Source: a bacterium (GTDB lineage: Bacteria > Joyebacterota > Joyebacteria > Joyebacterales > Joyebacteraceae). Taken from it: 64,000 nucleotides of DNA. The first letter of the stretch is position 1. Each line of letters opens with the position of its first letter. The translations under genes and the position numbers were made by a program. Positions 8,316 through 15,918 of this stretch are shown here, one piece after another. The notes below the pieces were generated by a model. That model saw only the letters and a list, made by a program, of their open reading frames with translations. It had not been told where the DNA came from and searched no databases. Where the stretch lies: NCBI GenBank assembly GCA_029990205.1, contig JAPEKQ010000007.1:52955-116954 (forward strand), written 5' to 3'.

Positions 8316-9503
8316 GTGGACAAGAGGTTGGTGGCCGACGCCGAGAAGCTTGCCGGGAAGCTGTCGAAGATCCGGCGGCGCATCCATATGTATCCGGAAC
8401 TTGCGTACCAGGAGAAGCGAACCTCCGAGTTCGTCGCCGATACGCTGAGGAGTATGGGCATCGAGGTGAGGACGGGTGTGGCGAAGACGGGAGTCGTCGG
8501 CGTGCTGCGCGGCGGATCGAAGGGCAAGACCGTCGCGTTCCGCGGCGACATGGACGCGCTTCCCATCACCGAACAGAACCAGAAGCCGTACCGCTCGCGT
8601 GTGCCGGGTGTGATGCACGCGTGCGGGCACGACGCGAATACGACCACGGTGCTCGGAACCGCGATGCTCCTCTCGCAGCGGCAGAGTCAGCTCAAGGGGA
8701 ATGCGAAGTTCATCTTCCAGCCCTCCGAGGAGGCGCCGCCCGGCGGTGCGCTGTCGATGATCAAGGACGGCGCGCTCAAGAGTCCGAAGGTCGACTGGAT
8801 CATCGGCGTCCACGTCGACTCGACCGTCCCGGTCGGGAAGATCGGGCTCCGCGACGGGCACATGATGGCGGCGGCCGACGACTTCAGTCTGTCGATAACC
8901 GGTGAGGCTGCGCACGGCGCGAAGCCGCACCTTGGCGTCGACGCCATCCAGCTCCAGGCGCAGGTCGTTCAGGCGCTCCAGCCGGTCGTGAGTCGCGGGA
9001 TGGATCCGACGCACCCGGTCGTTCTGACGCTCGGCACCATTCACGGCGGCTACCGGCAGAACGTCATCGCCGACCGCGTGGACATCGAGGGAACGCTCCG
9101 AACGCTCTACCCGGGCGACCGCAAGAAGGCGCCGAAGATGATCGAGCGCATCGTCAAGAAGGTGACCGAGGCGTACGGCGGCGGGTACGAGTTCGAGTAC
9201 CGTCTTGGCTACCCGTCGCTCTCGTGCGACCCGAAGCTCAACGCCGTCGTCGGCAGGACGATGAAGCAGTTGTTCGGGAGGCGAAGCGTGGTCGAACTCG
9301 ACACGCCGTCGATGGGCGGCGAGGACTTCGCGTACTTCGCCAACGAGGTACCGGGGATGATGCTCAGACTCGGGACGAAGAACAAGAAGCTCGGATTCGA
9401 CTACCCGTGGCATCATCCGAAGTTCGACATCGATGAGAAGGGGCTTTGGGTCGGCGCCGCCGTCATGGCCGGCACCGGGATGAGGCTGCTGAACGGAGAG
9501 TAG
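8316..9503 (+). CDS. M20-family N-acyl-amino-acid amidohydrolase
   Basis: The 395-residue protein has the M20D features: RRRIHMYPELAYQE, the metal site MHACGHDANTT, the catalytic Glu pair in QPSEEAPPGG, GVHVDSTVPVG, and SMGGEDFAYF near the C-terminus. A dimerisation domain lies between. Relatives hydrolyse N-acetyl or hippuryl amino acids, or IAA conjugates, using two divalent metals. The start is GTG at 8316. No signal peptide is seen, so it is cytoplasmic. The physiological substrate is unknown. Confidence 0.9.
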   Translation: MDKRLVADAEKLAGKLSKIRRRIHMYPELAYQEKRTSEFVADTLRSMGIEVRTGVAKTGVVGVLRGGSKGKTVAFRGDMDALPITEQNQKPYRSRVPGVMHACGHDANTTTVLGTAMLLSQRQSQLKGNAKFIFQPSEEAPPGGALSMIKDGALKSPKVDWIIGVHVDSTVPVGKIGLRDGHMMAAADDFSLSITGEAAHGAKPHLGVDAIQLQAQVVQALQPVVSRGMDPTHPVVLTLGTIHGGYRQNVIADRVDIEGTLRTLYPGDRKKAPKMIERIVKKVTEAYGGGYEFEYRLGYPSLSCDPKLNAVVGRTMKQLFGRRSVVELDTPSMGGEDFAYFANEVPGMMLRLGTKNKKLGFDYPWHHPKFDIDEKGLWVGAAVMAGTGMRLLNGE

Positions 9504-9541
9504 CCGCGCGCAGTCGGCGTGGCCTGCAGGGAGATACGATC

Positions 9542-10564
9542 GTGGACGTCGGAGAACGCGAACTCATCAGAAGGATCCGGAGCGCCATCGGCGCGCCGGG
9601 TCGCGCGACCATCGTGGGCATCGGCGACGATGCCGCCGTCTACGAGCCGCCGGGCGAGTACGAGCTCATTACCTGTGATGCGTTCGTCGACGGGGTCCAC
9701 TTCCGGCGGGACTTCGCCAACTACCGTGAGATCGGCGCCAAGTGCATGGTCGCCAACGTGAGCGACATCGCCGCGATGGGCGGGTTCCCGACGCGCGCCG
9801 TGCTCTCGCTCGCCATCCCCGAACGGATGTCGACCAGGGACATCGAGGATCTCTATCTCGGCTTCCTCGATGTCTCCAAGCACTTCTCCTTCGAGATCGT
9901 CGGAGGCGACACCGTCTCATCGCGGTACGAGCTCTCCATCTCCATCGCGCTGCTCGGCGCTGTGGGACGCGACCGGGTTGTCACGCGGGCGGGTGCGGTC
10001 GTGGGCGACGCGGTCCTCGTGACCGGCCGGCTCGGCGGGTCCGAGGTCGGCCTTCAGATACTCAGCCGAGGGATGCCGAGAAACGAGAAGGCGAATGAGG
10101 CGATCCGGCGGCATCTCCGGCCGATCCCGCGTATCGCGGAGGCACAGGCGATCCTGGACGTGGCCACGCCCCATGCGATGATCGATATCAGCGACGGGCT
10201 CGGCAGCGAGCTCTGGCACATCGCGACCGAGAGCGAGGTCGGGATCCGGTTGATGCAGAGCGCCATCCCGGTCGACTCCGCGGCGACCGAGTTCGCAGGC
10301 ACCCTCTCGTCGACTCCGGAGGAGCTGGCCATCGGGAGCGGCGAGGAATTCGAACTGGTTGTGTGTATTCCCCTGTCGGAAGCTGAACGGACGATCGAAC
10401 ACGTGGCAGCAGTGACCGGAACGGAAATGGTCGTCGTCGGAGAGGTTGTCGCGGCATCCGATGGATGCACGCTCGTCCTCAGCGACGGTGGTGAGGTGGA
10501 GCTTCCCCGCGCGGGGTACCAGCACATGGAACCGCCGGGGGACAGATGGGGGAGGAGCGACTGA
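9542..10564 (+). CDS. thiL: Thiamine-monophosphate kinase
   Basis: The 340-residue protein belongs to the ThiL/AIR-synthase fold. It has GIGDDAAVYEPP, TCDAFVDGVHFRRDF, ANVSDIAAMGG, EIVGGDT and ISDGLGSELWHI. ThiL makes thiamine diphosphate from thiamine monophosphate and ATP. The GTG at 9542 starts just before the conserved ERELIRRI; upstream codons in frame look like arginine-rich out-of-frame sequence. It ends in a TGATG overlap with the next gene, so translation is probably coupled to that exported protein, which is a curious pairing. The related SelD and HypE share the fold, but the motifs fit ThiL best. Confidence 0.9.
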   Translation: MDVGERELIRRIRSAIGAPGRATIVGIGDDAAVYEPPGEYELITCDAFVDGVHFRRDFANYREIGAKCMVANVSDIAAMGGFPTRAVLSLAIPERMSTRDIEDLYLGFLDVSKHFSFEIVGGDTVSSRYELSISIALLGAVGRDRVVTRAGAVVGDAVLVTGRLGGSEVGLQILSRGMPRNEKANEAIRRHLRPIPRIAEAQAILDVATPHAMIDISDGLGSELWHIATESEVGIRLMQSAIPVDSAATEFAGTLSSTPEELAIGSGEEFELVVCIPLSEAERTIEHVAAVTGTEMVVVGEVVAASDGCTLVLSDGGEVELPRAGYQHMEPPGDRWGRSD

Positions 10565-11406
10565 TGAGAGGTTGGGGATGGGACTGCGGTCGCGCGGTGA
10601 GCGTGTCAGTTATGATCGGCGCCTTGCTGGTGCTCGCACCGGTGGCGCGAGCGGATCTGGTGGTCGGGAACATCTCGATCGACACGACGTGGGACCGCGC
10701 CGGCAATCCGTGGACCGTGGCGACCGATGTGACCGTGAGGCAGGGCGCGACGCTCGAGATCGAGGCGGGCGCCATCGTCGAGTTCACGGGAAACTGGCAG
10801 CTTCAGGCCGAGGGCTTGACCGGCGGCGCCATCGTCGTTCAGGGCGCGCCGTATGACAGTGTCTACTTCCGACCGCAGAGTGGCGTGAGCGAGTGGAAGG
10901 GGATCTATGTTAGCGGTAGCAGCGGGTCATCGTTTGACTACGCCGTTGTCCTCGCTGCGAAGAGAGGTGTCGATCTCAACGCATCGGATGCTCCCATCAC
11001 GCACTGTGCGTTCCGAAGATGCGAGACGGGCGTGTGGTGTGCGAAGTCTTCCCCTGCCATCACAAGCTGTTGGGTGAGCGAATCGTCGCTCGCGGGAATC
11101 CTGTGTTACGCGGGGAGCATCACGGTTGATGTGAGTCAGCCGGTCATCCTCGACTGTAACCTGTTCGACAACACCGGTCCCGATGTCTACAACGTGTATC
11201 TGCTTGGCTACCCTGGGCCTGGTGTCGTGAACATCAACGCACAGAACAACTGGTGGGGGACCTTCGTTGACTCGGAGATCCAGGCGAGCATCTTCGACGG
11301 GCATGACTCCGGTGGTACGGGCTTCGTCGACTACGCCAATCCGCTCGAGCAGACCGCCGTCGAACACCGGACCTGGGGTGGAATCAAGGCTCTGTTCAGG
11401 GATTGA
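10564..11406 (+). CDS. Secreted parallel beta-helix protein with WG-type C-terminal tail
   Basis: The 280-residue protein has a signal peptide (residues 1-29, ending VARA). Short beta-helix-type repeats follow, such as GATLEIEAGAIVEF, DLNASDAPITHCAFRRC and NNWWGTFVDSEI, a pattern seen in right-handed beta-helix carbohydrate-active or adhesive proteins. No catalytic site is evident. It lacks an NPFNP sorting domain. It ends in VEHRTWGGIKALFRD, which closely resembles the tail of the beta-helix protein ending at 18988. The ATG at 10564 overlaps the thiL stop. No terminator is seen downstream. Confidence 0.7.
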   Translation: MRGWGWDCGRAVSVSVMIGALLVLAPVARADLVVGNISIDTTWDRAGNPWTVATDVTVRQGATLEIEAGAIVEFTGNWQLQAEGLTGGAIVVQGAPYDSVYFRPQSGVSEWKGIYVSGSSGSSFDYAVVLAAKRGVDLNASDAPITHCAFRRCETGVWCAKSSPAITSCWVSESSLAGILCYAGSITVDVSQPVILDCNLFDNTGPDVYNVYLLGYPGPGVVNINAQNNWWGTFVDSEIQASIFDGHDSGGTGFVDYANPLEQTAVEHRTWGGIKALFRD

Positions 11407-11502
11407 GCAGGATCCGCACACCCCGCGCTGCCCGGGAAGCCCCCTATAACCTACGCTTGCAGCTCCCCTCGAGAAAAAGAGAGCAGAAGCTCAGATTGAT
11501 TG

Positions 11503-11531
11503 TTGACAGCTTGCACAAGCTGTGATAGTAT
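11503..11531 (+). promoter_or_regulatory. Promoter with embedded palindrome for the C25 peptidase gene
   Basis: TTGACA at 11503-11508 and TAGTAT at 11526-11531 are separated by 17 bp, close to the sigma70 consensus. The spacer carries an inverted repeat, ACAGCTTG-CA-CAAGCTGT (11506-11523), overlapping the -35. This is a good site for a repressor or activator. Confidence 0.7.
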
Positions 11532-11553
11532 GAAGTTGTGATGGGGATCACAT

Positions 11554-11585
11554 GAAGCCTGCGACCGGCATCGGTCGCAGGCTTC
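11554..11585 (+). promoter_or_regulatory. Stable hairpin in the 5' leader
   Basis: A perfect 13-bp stem (GAAGCCTGCGACC and its complement) with a 6-nt loop lies in the leader between the predicted transcription start near 11538 and the ATG at 11642. It is not followed by a T-run. It could stabilise the mRNA or act as an attenuator or protein-binding site. Confidence 0.55.
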
Positions 11586-11641
11586 TATGGTTCGAGGACC
11601 AGCGACCGCCGGACACGAAACAACCGGAAGGTGGAAGCTGG

Positions 11642-14086
11642 ATGCCGAACACAGCATGGACAAGGCGCGGTGGTAGTGAAGAGAGAAGGACCAGCACTCT
11701 CTTCCAGATCGTCTGTGTGCTGCTCGTCACCCTTCCTGCTCTGACAAGCGTCGGCGCCGCTGCCACGAACAGCGACGCTACCGCCGAGGCGGCCACTACC
11801 GGATCCGTGGCTGCCTCCCTGTCGTTCGAGTTGGACGACCTGTCGTTCGAGCAGCACGAGGGGTACGATCTGATCAGCCTGGACGGTGCGCACTACACCA
11901 CGACACCCGCCGACCCCATGCTTCCCCTCCTCAGCATCCAGCTCTTGCTTCCGCCTGATACCGAGCCGTCGGACATCAGCTGTGTCTACGGCGGCACCAT
12001 CTACATCCCTGGTGACTACTCCATACTGCCCGCTCCCCGGCCGACTCGGTTCTCGTCTGACGCGGCAGCGAACATACCCCATCCGAACTCAGAGACTTAC
12101 AGCTCTGTGCTGCCCTACCCACGATCGGTTGCCCGGTTGGCCGGGGGCGGCTCTACTGGTGGGTACCGGATGGCTTCGATCGCCGTGACTCCTCTGCAGT
12201 ACATCCCGGCGACCGGCGAACTCCTTCTTCACACCAACGTCGAGATCACCGTTGAAACCAGAATGGCTGAGCGCGCGCCGGCGGCGCTGACTCTCTCCTC
12301 CTCCGCTGGCGCAGCGCTCGCCTCGAGTGCCATCAATCCCGAGGCCGCGACCGCGTACATGTCCATGGGCAGCCGCGACCGCGGCAGCGCCGAATACCTC
12401 ATCATCTGTCCGGAGAGCATGGCCGCCGCATTCGAGCCGCTCGCCGAGTGGAAGACCCGCAAGGGCGTCCCGGCAGAGATCATCACGCTCGAAGAGATCT
12501 ACTCGACACCGCTCTACAACGGACGCGACGAGGCCGAAGAGATCCGCAAGTGCATCGCCGACCGCTACGCCGGCGGGACCGAGTGGGTCCTGCTTGGTGG
12601 CGACACCGACATCCTCCCGGCCCGTGACGCGTACGACTTCTTCTATGACCAGGGCATCCCCTGCGACCTCTACTACGCCGACCTCGACCTCAGCTGGAAC
12701 GAGGACGCAGACTCGCGGTGGGGCGAAGAGGACTCCGACAACATCGACATGTACACCGACGTGTTCGTCGGCCGCGCGCCGGTCAAGAGCTCGGCCGAGG
12801 CCAGCATCTTCGTCGACAAGGTTCTCGAGTACGAGGGCGCGTCGTTCACCGTCGCCGGCGACTACGAGACCGACATCCTCTTCCTCGGCGAGATCCTCTG
12901 GGACGACCCCGACCCGTACTCCGACGGCGGCGTCGCTCTCGACATGATCGATGACAATCACATTCCGAGCGACCACGACCCGATCACCAAGCTGTACGAG
13001 CGCGACGGTACCCTCTCGCACACCGCGGCGATGTCGGCGCTCGAGACCGGCTACGGGATCATCGTTCACGAGGGTCACGCGAACATCAGCAACGCGAGCA
13101 TCGGTTCCAGCTCACTGACCATGTCCGACCTCGACGGTCTCACCAACGGTGAGCGGGGCGGGCTCTGGTACTCGGTCGGGTGCTGGTCCGCTGCGATCGA
13201 CTACGACACCTTTGGCGAGCACTGGCTGACCAACGGCAACGGTGGTGGAGTTGCCTACGTCGGTAACTCGCGGTACGGCTGGGGCTGCCCCGGCTACCCC
13301 GGCGAGTGTGTCTCCGACCTGTTCAGCCAGCGCTTCTTCGAGTCGCTGTTCGAGAAGGACCTGGTCCACGCTGGGATAGTCCACGCGGACGCGAAGCACA
13401 ACTTCGTCGGTATCGCGCGGACGGACGATTACACCAGGTACGCGATGTACGAGCTCAACCTCCTCGGGGACCCGGAGCTTCCCATCTGGACCGAGTCCCC
13501 GGAGCTCGTCACCGTGACTCACGACGACGCCGTCAGCTTCGACGGGTCGCGCGCTGAGTTCGCGATTGAGGTGACGGTCGCCGGATCTCCCGTTGAAGCC
13601 GCGACCGTCTGCCTCATGACCGAGGGCGAGAACGACGCCATCTACACGGTCGTCGAGACCGACGCCGCCGGCCGCGCCGTCATCACCATCGCCGAGAGCG
13701 AGCCGAGCGAAGCGCTTCTGACCGTCACCGCTCACAACTGCATCCCGTACGGAGCGACCATCACTCTCGGCGGCGCCACCGACGTCGATAATGACGCCTT
13801 CGCCGCCGGTCGCACCGAGCTTCAGCAGAACTACCCGAACCCGTTCAACCCGCGCACCCGGATCGCGTTCTCCCTCGGGACGAGCGAGCGGGCGCGTGTC
13901 GAGGTCTACGACGTGGCCGGTCGCCTGGTGAGCGTTCTTGTCGATGAGGAGCTCGAGGCCGGTGAGCACAGTGTGGAATGGAATGGCACCGACTCGACCG
14001 GTAGCGACGTCGCATCCGGAACCTACTTCGTCCGGATGCTTACCGGCGGGTCGGTCGCCGAAAGAAAGATGGTGCTGATGCGATAG
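11642..14086 (+). CDS. Gingipain-like C25 cysteine peptidase with NPFNP (FlgD-like) C-terminal domain
   Basis: The 814-residue protein has a signal region at about residues 20-40. An N-terminal beta-rich pro-region of the C25 type includes SIAVTPLQYIPATGELLLH. The catalytic domain (about 240-620) has YLIICPESM and VLLGGDTDILP, the His motif IIVHEGHAN (near 475) and the Cys motif YSVGCWSAAIDYD (near 514). An Ig-like linker follows. From about residue 728 comes a FlgD-like sorting domain opening with QNYPNPFNPRTRIAFSL and ending ERKMVLMR, as in type IX secretion cargo. The ATG at 11642 is preferred over one at 11552, which lies inside the leader hairpin; GGAAGGTGG precedes 11642. It is probably cell-surface or secreted. 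Substrate unknown. Confidence 0.85.
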   Translation: MPNTAWTRRGGSEERRTSTLFQIVCVLLVTLPALTSVGAAATNSDATAEAATTGSVAASLSFELDDLSFEQHEGYDLISLDGAHYTTTPADPMLPLLSIQLLLPPDTEPSDISCVYGGTIYIPGDYSILPAPRPTRFSSDAAANIPHPNSETYSSVLPYPRSVARLAGGGSTGGYRMASIAVTPLQYIPATGELLLHTNVEITVETRMAERAPAALTLSSSAGAALASSAINPEAATAYMSMGSRDRGSAEYLIICPESMAAAFEPLAEWKTRKGVPAEIITLEEIYSTPLYNGRDEAEEIRKCIADRYAGGTEWVLLGGDTDILPARDAYDFFYDQGIPCDLYYADLDLSWNEDADSRWGEEDSDNIDMYTDVFVGRAPVKSSAEASIFVDKVLEYEGASFTVAGDYETDILFLGEILWDDPDPYSDGGVALDMIDDNHIPSDHDPITKLYERDGTLSHTAAMSALETGYGIIVHEGHANISNASIGSSSLTMSDLDGLTNGERGGLWYSVGCWSAAIDYDTFGEHWLTNGNGGGVAYVGNSRYGWGCPGYPGECVSDLFSQRFFESLFEKDLVHAGIVHADAKHNFVGIARTDDYTRYAMYELNLLGDPELPIWTESPELVTVTHDDAVSFDGSRAEFAIEVTVAGSPVEAATVCLMTEGENDAIYTVVETDAAGRAVITIAESEPSEALLTVTAHNCIPYGATITLGGATDVDNDAFAAGRTELQQNYPNPFNPRTRIAFSLGTSERARVEVYDVAGRLVSVLVDEELEAGEHSVEWNGTDSTGSDVASGTYFVRMLTGGSVAERKMVLMR

Positions 14087-14236
14087 AGAGCTAATGCCTC
14101 TTGGGAAAGATCCTGCTGGCCGGTCTCCTGGACGAAGTCATCGGAGAGCCTCCTGGTGCAATGACCATCGCAGGGGCCGGCCGGCGGATTAGTTCAACCT
14201 CTCTTTCCCGCTCTCCCTATCAGACAGGAGTCTCTC

Positions 14237-14997
14237 ATGCGACTTGCTATCGTAGTTATGGTTCTGTTTCTCGCCATCTGGTTCATGTTCATCGACGGGA
14301 TTCTGTCGAACGCCTACGGACGCGACCTGGCGTGGGAGGCCTGGGAAGAGAACGCGCCGATCGGGAGCGCCTCGGAAGGCGCGCACGCATGGGTGACGCG
14401 CGGTCTCTACGAGCGTTCGAGCGAACTCGGGATGAGCAAGTGGGAGGCGGCGGGGACGGCGATGGGCACGATGCTGGTCTGGGAGGTCTTCGAGGTGCAG
14501 GGGATGGATGCGGAGGGCGTCTCGGTACAGGACATCGCCGCGAACAGCGTCGGCATCGCCTCGGGGCTGCTGGGACTCGATCTGCACTTCTCGTACGCCT
14601 CGTACTCGGACCCGCCCGAGCGCGACGACAAGGTGTGGCTGAACGTGCCGGGCATCCCGATGAACGACATGACCTACGCGCTCGAGATCGCGCACGACGG
14701 GTGGGCGCTCGGGTACAAGTACATGGCCGAGCCCGGTGACCTCGTCATCGGCTCGACGACGATGCCGGTCCACGGTGGGGAAGAGGGTGGCTTCACAGCC
14801 GTCCCGTACGTGGGCTACGAGTGGAGGACCGGTTGGCACGCGGCCGGCGGTCTCGACCACGCGAACGGTGAGATCATGGCGGGCGGCGGGTACCGGTGGA
14901 ACCCGTGGGGTGCGGCATCGACCTCACCGGGTTGCTCCACGGTGATGACATGACATTCGGCGCGAGCCTGTTCGCGGAGTTCGGTTCAGTGTTCTAG
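14237..14997 (+). pseudogene. Envelope protein with DUF2279-like segment, frameshifted near the 3' end
   Basis: The main frame runs 14237-14953 (238 residues). It has an N-terminal membrane or signal segment, then AHAWVTRGLYERSSELG, WEAAGTAMGTMLVWEVFE and VQDIAANSVGIASGLLG, a pattern that recalls the DUF2279/YfiM-like group. Beta-strand-rich sequence follows, ending GGGYRWNPW. At the GGGG run 14907-14910 the main frame degenerates to a Ser/Thr/Pro tail. One extra G would instead give CGIDLTGLLHGDDM and a strand ending EFGSVF, with a stop at 14995-14997 (about 253 residues). A terminal aromatic residue on a final strand is typical of outer-membrane proteins. This may be an assembly error, a real mutation or slippage. 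The rest of 14087-14236 has no gene. Confidence 0.55.
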
Positions 14998-15056
14998 AAG
15001 TCGATCTGGCTAGAGGGATCAGCGATGTACAGGGGGGTCCACAAGGACCTGGCCTG

Positions 15057-15100
15057 AAGCACGCCGTCGGCGGGGTCGAGCCATGCCGACGGCGTCGCTT
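15057..15100. terminator. Bidirectional terminator between convergent genes
   Basis: An 11-bp perfect stem (ACGCCGTCGGC) is extended by AAGC/GCTT around one bulged base, with a 13-nt loop. It sits between the frameshifted envelope gene and the convergent minus-strand gene. Confidence 0.65.
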
Positions 15101-15111
15101 ATCTTGGTCCG

Positions 15112-15885
15112 CTACTTCGCGGCGGCCGCCGCGAGCTTCTTCTCGAGGATCGCGATGTGCTTGTCGATGATCTCCGGACCGGCGATGTCGCCGTGGCCCG
15201 GGACGACCTTCTCGATCTCGAGCTTCTGGAGCTTCTCGAGACCCGCGATCCACTGCTGCCAGTCCTTCGGTTGTCCGAACATCGTCACCGGACCGGCCTT
15301 CGTGTTGATGGCGTCGCCCGCGAAGAGCACCTTCGACCGCGGGTGGTACACCACCAGCTCCGATCGTGTGTGGCCGGGGAGGTGCATGATGGCGATCTCC
15401 TCGCCGTTGATGGCGAGCGAGAGTTCTTCAGCCACATGACGGTGCGGCGCGACCGGGTGGACGTTGCCGACCGTCGTCCGGAAGGTCTCGGGCGTCATCT
15501 TGAGCATCTCCATGAGCATGCCCTGGTAGTCATGCTGCCCGAGGTGTTTCCGCATCTCCGCCATGCAGCTTGAGAACGAGCGGTGTCCGTAGATGAGCGC
15601 ATGCCGGTCGTCGAAGTAGCTCGCCGCGAAGCAGTGATCGAGGTGGTGATGCGTCAGAACAAGGTAGGTCATCTCGCGTCTGGGGGCCGCCATCTGCGCG
15701 TAGTCCCAGATCGCGCGTGCCTGCGCCTCGGTCTGCCCCGAATTGATGAAGACGAGCGCCTTCCGCGTCGTAACGATGCCGACGTTCGCGGCGTGGTGAT
15801 CGCCGATCGTCGTCAGTTCGAGTATCGCGTGAACGCCATTGGCCAGATCGACCGTGCGCGGCGAACCCATCCCTATCTTGTTCAT
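15112..15885 (-). CDS. Metallo-beta-lactamase-fold hydrolase
   Basis: The 257-residue protein has the metal motif LTHHHLDHCFAA, HLPGHTRSELVVYHP, FAGDAINTKAGP and VVPGHGDIAG, so all zinc-ligand positions of the fold are present. There is no signal peptide. The fold covers glyoxalase II, lactonases, quinoprotein-relay proteins and others, and nothing here decides between them. It follows thrS by 33 bp on the same strand and is probably in its transcript. It ends in an Ala-Lys-rich tail. Confidence 0.8.
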   Translation of the reverse strand: MNKIGMGSPRTVDLANGVHAILELTTIGDHHAANVGIVTTRKALVFINSGQTEAQARAIWDYAQMAAPRREMTYLVLTHHHLDHCFAASYFDDRHALIYGHRSFSSCMAEMRKHLGQHDYQGMLMEMLKMTPETFRTTVGNVHPVAPHRHVAEELSLAINGEEIAIMHLPGHTRSELVVYHPRSKVLFAGDAINTKAGPVTMFGQPKDWQQWIAGLEKLQKLEIEKVVPGHGDIAGPEIIDKHIAILEKKLAAAAAK

Positions 15886-15918
15886 GTCTCACCCCTGCTT
15901 GTCCTGCGACATCGTCCG

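Noticed and set aside
11552..11641. Upstream ATG for the C25 peptidase
   Set aside because: It lies in the leader hairpin and would bury the signal peptide. The ATG at 11642 has a ribosome site.
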